From NCBI RefSeq assembly GCF_030269645.1, contig NZ_BSTR01000022.1, forward strand, positions 21,779 to 85,778: a DNA stretch of 64,000 nucleotides. Direction: 5' to 3'. Positions 59,024 to 64,000 of this stretch are shown here, piece after piece. The notes under the pieces are model-generated. The model was not told the origin of the DNA, ran no database searches, and saw only the letters and a program-made list of their open reading frames with translations. The stretch is from Actinokineospora sp. NBRC 105648 (GTDB lineage: Bacteria > Actinomycetota > Actinomycetes > Mycobacteriales > Pseudonocardiaceae). Numbering within the stretch: the first letter of the stretch is position 1; each line of letters starts with the position of its first letter. The translations under genes were made by a program, and so were the position numbers.

Positions 59024-60254
59024 GACGGAGGTCTTGGGCAACCTCTCCGACATCGACGCGGGCAACGTCGCCCGTTGCGCGAAAGTCTTGCTGCGTCACC
59101 CTCTTCTCCGCCCCGGCGGGCCGGACGGCGACCTCTTGCCGCTGGTTTACCGCTATCGCGTGTCACTGCAAGAGATGTTCGCGAGCCTCTTGGGCTACCG
59201 CTTGGTGGTGGAGCGCCGCTTTGCGCGGCTCTACAAGACCGGCCCAGGCGAAGACAGCACGCGCGGGGAGCCCGGCCTCTCCCCAAGGGCGTACGCGTAC
59301 GTCTGCCTGACGATGGCAGCGCTAACCGGTGTGGGGCGCCAAGTCCTGCTCTCCCGACTGGTGGCCGACGTACGCGCCGCCTCAGCCGAGGCGGGCATCC
59401 GACTGGCCGACGACGTCACCGATCGCCGTGCGCTCACCGCCGCGCTGCGCCACCTGATCGGCCTCGGGGTGATCACCGAGACCGACGGCACGGTGGCGGG
59501 CCTGATCTCCGAGGTGCCGCCGGAGGCCCTGATCACCATCCACACCGACCTGCTCGGCCAGCTGCTCGCGGGCCCGCTCGCCGAGGCGCGCTCGGCCGAC
59601 GAGCTGGTCGAGCTGGCCGCCGCGCCGGGGCAGTTGGGCACCGAGCACGCGGTGCGGCGCAGGCTGGTGGAGAACCCGGTGACGCTGCACGCCGACCTGC
59701 CCCGGGCCGAGGCCGAGTGGCTGCTGCGCGGGCAGCGCCGGGAGTCGGTGCTGCTGGAGCGCTGCTTCGGGCTGATCACCGAGATCCGGGCCGAGGGCGT
59801 GGCGGTGACCGACCCGGAGGAGTACCTGACCGACGTGGTCTTCCCGTCCACCGGCACGGTCGCCCGCATCGCCCTCTTGGCTTTGCCGGAGCTCTTGGCC
59901 GAACGGTTCGAAGAGTCCACAACGGACACGGAGGACTCGGGACCCGCAAGAGCGGACGGTCGGGTCGCGGTGAGCCACGCGACGCTGCGCGAGGTGTGCG
60001 AGCGGCTGGTCGAGGACTACCCGGCGGCGTGGTCGCGGCAGGCGACCGAGGACCTGGACGCGCTGGTGGCCGACGTGGCCGAGCTGCTGGTCCGGCTGAC
60101 GCTCGCGCGCCCGGACGGCGACGGCTGGCTGATCAGCCCCGCCGCGCACCGCTGGCTGCCGCAGCCCGACGACTCCCCCGGCAGGCCTGCCGTGGTGTCC
60201 GAGCTGCCGCCGGAACCGGGGTGGTCGTTGTTCGACGAGGAGGGGACACCGTGA
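59013..60254 (+). CDS. jetB: Wadjet type II JetB-like protein (TIGR02678/DUF2398)
   Basis: 413 aa. NVARCAKVLLRHPLLRPGG start, LLGYRLVVERRFARLYK, ALRHLIGLGVITETDG and a winged-helix-like end match TIGR02678, the MukE-like subunit that binds the kleisin. ATG 59013 lies within the end of jetA; its TGA overlaps the jetC GTG. The tight overlaps mean coordinated synthesis of the SMC complex. Confidence 0.85.
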   Translation: MAAKTEVLGNLSDIDAGNVARCAKVLLRHPLLRPGGPDGDLLPLVYRYRVSLQEMFASLLGYRLVVERRFARLYKTGPGEDSTRGEPGLSPRAYAYVCLTMAALTGVGRQVLLSRLVADVRAASAEAGIRLADDVTDRRALTAALRHLIGLGVITETDGTVAGLISEVPPEALITIHTDLLGQLLAGPLAEARSADELVELAAAPGQLGTEHAVRRRLVENPVTLHADLPRAEAEWLLRGQRRESVLLERCFGLITEIRAEGVAVTDPEEYLTDVVFPSTGTVARIALLALPELLAERFEESTTDTEDSGPARADGRVAVSHATLREVCERLVEDYPAAWSRQATEDLDALVADVAELLVRLTLARPDGDGWLISPAAHRWLPQPDDSPGRPAVVSELPPEPGWSLFDEEGTP

Positions 60255-63200
60255 CCGTTGGGCTCGGGCACGACCCGGACGAGCGGGACGAGCCGCTGTT
60301 CGGTCGCTGGCGGCTGCACCGCGGCGGGATCGTCAACATCTGGCAGTACCGCGAGCAGACCTTCGACTTCTCCGGCGGCCGGGCGATCTTCCAGGGCACC
60401 AACGGCTCGGGCAAGTCGCGCACGCTGGAGCTGCTGCTGCCGCTGTGCCTCGACGGCGACCTGCGCTACCTGGGCTCCAAGGGCGCGGGCACGGTGTCCA
60501 TCCGGCGGCTCATGCTCGACGACTACGACGGCGGCCCGAACCGGATCGGCTACGCCTGGATCGAGCTGCACCGCACCACGCCCGCGGGCGCCGACGAGTA
60601 CCTGACCTGCGGCATCGGGGTGAAGGCCTCGGCGACCTCCCAGCAGATCAGCGACTCGTGGCGGTTCGTCACACCGTCGCGGGTGGGCACGCACTTCCAG
60701 CTCGCTTCCGCTGACCGCGTACCTCTTGGACCGGCCGCGTTGCGCGAAGTCCTTGGGGCAGACAGGGTCTACGACGAGGCCGCTTTCCGCGCGAAGGTAG
60801 CGGAGACCGTCTACGGCGTGCCTGCCGCGCGCTACGGCGACCTCTTGCACCTACAGCGCACCTTGCGCAACCCAGACATCGGTCTGAAGGTCCAAGACGG
60901 TCAGCTGGAGCAGATCCTCTCCGACGCGCTACCGCCGCTGGACGCGGGCGTGGTCGAGCAGTTGGCCACCTCGTTCGAAGACCTCGAGTCGATCCGGGAG
61001 AACATCGGGCGGCTCAGCGCGGCCGACGCGGCGATGAGCGCGTTCCTCTCCGGCTACTCCGGCTACGCCCTCGGCGCGCTGCACGCCGCCGGTAGTCGTT
61101 CCCAGGCCGCCGGTCGCGCGCTGGAGAGCGCGCACGCGGAAATCCGCAAGCTGGAAGGGAAGCTGACCACCGACGGCTCCCGGCACAGCGCGGCCGAGGA
61201 GCACGTGCGCGTGCTGGAGGAGCGCGACGCCGAGCTGGAGAACAGCATCGACTCGCTCAAGTCGTTGCCCGCCTACCAGGGCCTGCGCGACCTGCAGGAC
61301 CGCGAGAAGCTGGTCGAGCGCACCCGCGAGGCGGCGGGCGCGGCGCTCGACAACGCCGGTGTGCAGCGCAACCACGCCGACCGCGCGGTGGAGACCGTGC
61401 TGACGGTGCTGCGCAGACTGGGTGGCGACCTGGAGGACGCGGGCGAGCTGGCGCAGTCCACCATGGCGGACGTGGCCGCCGCCGGGCTGGACGCGGCGCT
61501 GTGCCCGCCGGTCCCGGTCGCGCCGAGGCCGGTGCCGCGCACCGAGTCCGACACCGTGCGCGCCAAGCCCGACCCCGAGGCTGAGCCGATGGCCATCCAG
61601 CGCCGCACGCCGCCGGAGGTGGCGCCCGACCAGCTCGCCGAGGCGCTCGCCACGGCCGCCGGGATGGCGGGTGACCTGGCGAGCGTGGTCGCTCGCCGGG
61701 CCGCGCTGGCGATGTCGCTGCACGACCGGTCGAACGCGCTCGACGCCGACCGGCAAGAGCTGGACAAGCTGCAGGCCGGGGCCCGGGACGCGCAGATCGA
61801 GGCCACCGAGGCGGCCGGGCGGCGCAACGAGGCCCGGCAGGGTTTCGGCGTGGCCGCGCAGATGTGGCGCGAGCAGGCGGCGCGGTGGACCAGCGCCGGG
61901 CCGTTCGCCGAGGAGCACGCCGCGCGTCCGCCGCGCCCGCCGTCGGCCGAGGACGTGCAGGCCGGGCCGGAGTCGACCCGGGCGGCCAGGGACGCCGCCC
62001 GGCAGTGGGCGGCCCCGCACCTGGCCGGGCTGCGCCAGCGGGTCGTGGCCGCGCGGCAGGGCGTGGACGAGCTGGTCGGCCGGATCAAGGACGGCGAGGC
62101 CCGGCTGATCGAGCTGCGCAAGGGCACTGACGCGATCCCGCCCGGCCACCTGGCCGAGGGTGTCGCGGGCGCGCCGTTCTACCGGCTGGTCGACTTCGCC
62201 GAGGGCCTCGGCACCGCCGAGCGCGCGGGCGTGGAGGCGGCGTTGCAGGCCAGCGGCCTGCTGACGGCGTGGGTGCACCCCGACGGTGGCCTCGGTTCCG
62301 CCGACCTGGCGGGCCTGCTGGCCACTGTGGACGGTGCGGCGCCGCGGTCGCTGGCCGCCGCGCTGGTCCCGGCGGTGGAGCCGGGCGGACCGGTGCCCGC
62401 GTCGGTCGTGGCCGCGCTGCTCGCGTCGGTGTCCTACGACGAGGAGTACGCCGGTCTGGCCGTGTGGCCGTCCGGCCGGTGGCGCGCGGGCGTGCTGCGC
62501 GGGTCGATGACCAAGCCGGAGGCCGAGTTCGTCGGCGCGGGCGCCCGCGCGGCGGCCCGCGAGCGGGCGATGGCCGAGCTGTCGGCGACCCTGGAGTCGC
62601 TGCACGACTCGGTCGCCACCGCCGAGGCGGAGCTGCGCGAGCGCACCCGCGGGGTGGAGGTGTGGGACCAGCACCTGGACGCGTTCCCCGACGACCGCGA
62701 GTTGATCGGTGCCCGCGCGACAGCCGCGCAGGCGGGCCGCCAGGCCGACGAGGCGGCGGCCAAGGCCGAGCGCCGCCGCACTGAGCACCTGGCGGCCGAG
62801 GGCCGGTTCCTGGCGATGGAGACCGAGCTCGCTCAGGACGCGGGCGCCGCGGGCCTCACCCCGGACACCGAGGCGCTCGGACAAGCGCACCGCGCGGCCA
62901 CGCAGGCGCGCGGGTCTGCGGAGAGCCTGCGCGATGCGTTGGCGAAGAGGTCTGCGGGCACCGTGCGCGACTTGGTCGAGGCGCTGCACGACCACAACGC
63001 GGCGGTCGACGATCGAGAGACCGCCGAACGAGTCGCCGACGAAAAGTGTGTGGCCTTCCACCGTGAGGCGTCAGCGCTAGCCGAACTGACAGCGGCGGTA
63101 GGCGGTGAGGCGGAAGAGGTCGCGCAACAGCTCGCGGACCTTGAGCGTCAGCGGCGCGCCGCGCGACAAGAGCTTCCGGAGGCCCGGAAGGCCGCTGGCG

Positions 63201-64000
63201 AGCTGTCGAACCAGGTAGTGAAGACCCAGACTCTCTTGGACACCCGCGCCGGAGAGATCGACGGCAAGCGGTCAGCCGCCCGAACAGCGGCGCAAGCGTT
63301 TGCCGAGGCGTTGGACGCGCCCGGCGCCTGGCCTGCGGCGCTCGACGAGGACCGGCCGTCGAGCGACGACGACGCGTGGGCGCTGGTGGAGACCGCGGTC
63401 GCCGAGTCGAAGCGGTTGCCGAGCGAGGAGAACGTCCTCACCAAGTTGCAGGCGTTGCAAGCCTCGTTGGCCGGGACGCACAACGTGCTGCCTGAGCGGC
63501 ACGCCGGGATCCTCACCGTGGTCGTGTCGGCCGAGGAGGGCCCGGCACCGGTCGCGGTCGCCGCCCGGCGGGTGGCCAACCGGCTGGCCGAGCGGCGCGG
63601 GTTCCTCACCGAGCAGTACCAGGGGATCTTCGCCCTGCACCTGGTGCGCGAGCTGGCCGAGCGGCTCTCGGCGCAGATCTCCGTGGCCGAGGACCTGACC
63701 CGGCGGATGAACGAGGTGCTGGACTCGGCGCGCTCGAGCCAGGGCGTGCACGTGCAGCTGGAGTGGCAGCCTGCGGCGTGGCTCGACGAGGCCACCCTGG
63801 AGGCGCTGCGGCTGCTGCGGGTGCCGTTCGCCCAGCGGACCGAGGAGCAGGACACCCGGCTGCAGCAGGTGTTCACCGAGCGCATCGAGTCCGAACGCGA
63901 CAGTGCGGCAGGCGGTTACGGCGAGATCTTGGCGCGGGCGCTGGACTACCGGTCGTGGTTCGCCTTCACCGTGCGGGTGCGCGACACCGGCCCGGACGGC
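60251..64000 (+). CDS. jetC: Wadjet type II JetC-like SMC ATPase, truncated by the window edge
   Basis: GTG 60251 overlaps the jetB stop. 1250 codons are open to the last base of the window. N-terminal ATPase half: GGIVNIWQYREQTFDFSGG then Walker A FQGTNGSGKSRTLELLLPL (about residues 52-70). Long coiled coils run from ~235 to ~1150 with a central hinge-like Gly-rich segment. The last visible residues ALDYRSWFAFTVRVRD mark the approach to the C-terminal ABC signature and Walker B, which lie outside. TIGR02680-type, MukB/SMC-like motor that extrudes plasmid DNA loops. jetD (the Toprim nuclease) should follow but is not in view. Confidence 0.88.
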   Translation, partial: MTVGLGHDPDERDEPLFGRWRLHRGGIVNIWQYREQTFDFSGGRAIFQGTNGSGKSRTLELLLPLCLDGDLRYLGSKGAGTVSIRRLMLDDYDGGPNRIGYAWIELHRTTPAGADEYLTCGIGVKASATSQQISDSWRFVTPSRVGTHFQLASADRVPLGPAALREVLGADRVYDEAAFRAKVAETVYGVPAARYGDLLHLQRTLRNPDIGLKVQDGQLEQILSDALPPLDAGVVEQLATSFEDLESIRENIGRLSAADAAMSAFLSGYSGYALGALHAAGSRSQAAGRALESAHAEIRKLEGKLTTDGSRHSAAEEHVRVLEERDAELENSIDSLKSLPAYQGLRDLQDREKLVERTREAAGAALDNAGVQRNHADRAVETVLTVLRRLGGDLEDAGELAQSTMADVAAAGLDAALCPPVPVAPRPVPRTESDTVRAKPDPEAEPMAIQRRTPPEVAPDQLAEALATAAGMAGDLASVVARRAALAMSLHDRSNALDADRQELDKLQAGARDAQIEATEAAGRRNEARQGFGVAAQMWREQAARWTSAGPFAEEHAARPPRPPSAEDVQAGPESTRAARDAARQWAAPHLAGLRQRVVAARQGVDELVGRIKDGEARLIELRKGTDAIPPGHLAEGVAGAPFYRLVDFAEGLGTAERAGVEAALQASGLLTAWVHPDGGLGSADLAGLLATVDGAAPRSLAAALVPAVEPGGPVPASVVAALLASVSYDEEYAGLAVWPSGRWRAGVLRGSMTKPEAEFVGAGARAAARERAMAELSATLESLHDSVATAEAELRERTRGVEVWDQHLDAFPDDRELIGARATAAQAGRQADEAAAKAERRRTEHLAAEGRFLAMETELAQDAGAAGLTPDTEALGQAHRAATQARGSAESLRDALAKRSAGTVRDLVEALHDHNAAVDDRETAERVADEKCVAFHREASALAELTAAVGGEAEEVAQQLADLERQRRAARQELPEARKAAGELSNQVVKTQTLLDTRAGEIDGKRSAARTAAQAFAEALDAPGAWPAALDEDRPSSDDDAWALVETAVAESKRLPSEENVLTKLQALQASLAGTHNVLPERHAGILTVVVSAEEGPAPVAVAARRVANRLAERRGFLTEQYQGIFALHLVRELAERLSAQISVAEDLTRRMNEVLDSARSSQGVHVQLEWQPAAWLDEATLEALRLLRVPFAQRTEEQDTRLQQVFTERIESERDSAAGGYGEILARALDYRSWFAFTVRVRDTGPDG

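Overview
The window is very GC-rich DNA with frequent GTG starts, short ATGA/GTGA gene overlaps, F420-type split-barrel enzymes, a SARP/AfsR regulator, an LCP protein, a DtxR-type iron box and gene order shared with mycobacteria (the Rv2228c-Rv2236c block). This points to an actinomycete, probably a Pseudonocardiales member. The genus is only a guess.

Layout. 0-2.7 kb: a 143-bp tandem duplication, an MGT-type glycosyltransferase, a stand-alone SEFIR protein and a decayed IS110 transposase. 2.7-9 kb: permease/GNAT operon, GPP34 protein, a secreted chitin deacetylase with a DasR-like box, a TetR/DUF998 pair and a PPOX enzyme. 9-19 kb: an extracellular hydrolase locus with a GH84 enzyme, an NlpC/P60 hydrolase, a GH19-like hydrolase, a SARP regulator and a Tat-exported ceramidase-like enzyme. 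Both hydrolases carry eight copies of the same ~37-aa repeat, and 11-bp-spaced GAGTCA boxes lie before the GH19-like gene and the ceramidase gene. 19-33 kb: accessory genes mixed with insertion-element remnants, including an XRE/membrane protein/oxidoreductase operon, an amidase, a methyltransferase, a P450 broken by TAA and FAD enzymes. 33-45.9 kb: a tRNA-Tyr/Arg/Arg cluster, a 34-codon gene with its own promoter and terminator, peroxiredoxin, a phosphoribosyltransferase broken by TAG, an ATP-grasp enzyme, a tandem TetR protein, a one-repeat OAA-type lectin, LCP, heme oxygenase with an iron box, and a LysG/LysE pair. 45.9-50.2 kb: a secreted peptidase, an intact P450, an odd serine-type tRNA and repeats. 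50.2-57.4 kb: the conserved RNase H/zinc-ribbon/Nif3/CobC, PTP, fructosamine kinase, SURF1 and CobD block. 57.4-64 kb: jetA, jetB and most of jetC of a type II Wadjet system, cut by the window edge.

The least explained signal is a family of five ~140-bp structured repeats (19.2, 22.9, 47.6, 49.6 and 49.9 kb). Each has 31-nt outer arms, a nested inner stem that covaries between copies, and a conserved core with a terminator-like hairpin and T-tract. In 12 of 13 places where paired arms differ, the change keeps G-U pairing on one strand only, the same strand in every copy. This suggests selection as RNA or single-stranded DNA. I recognise no described family for it.
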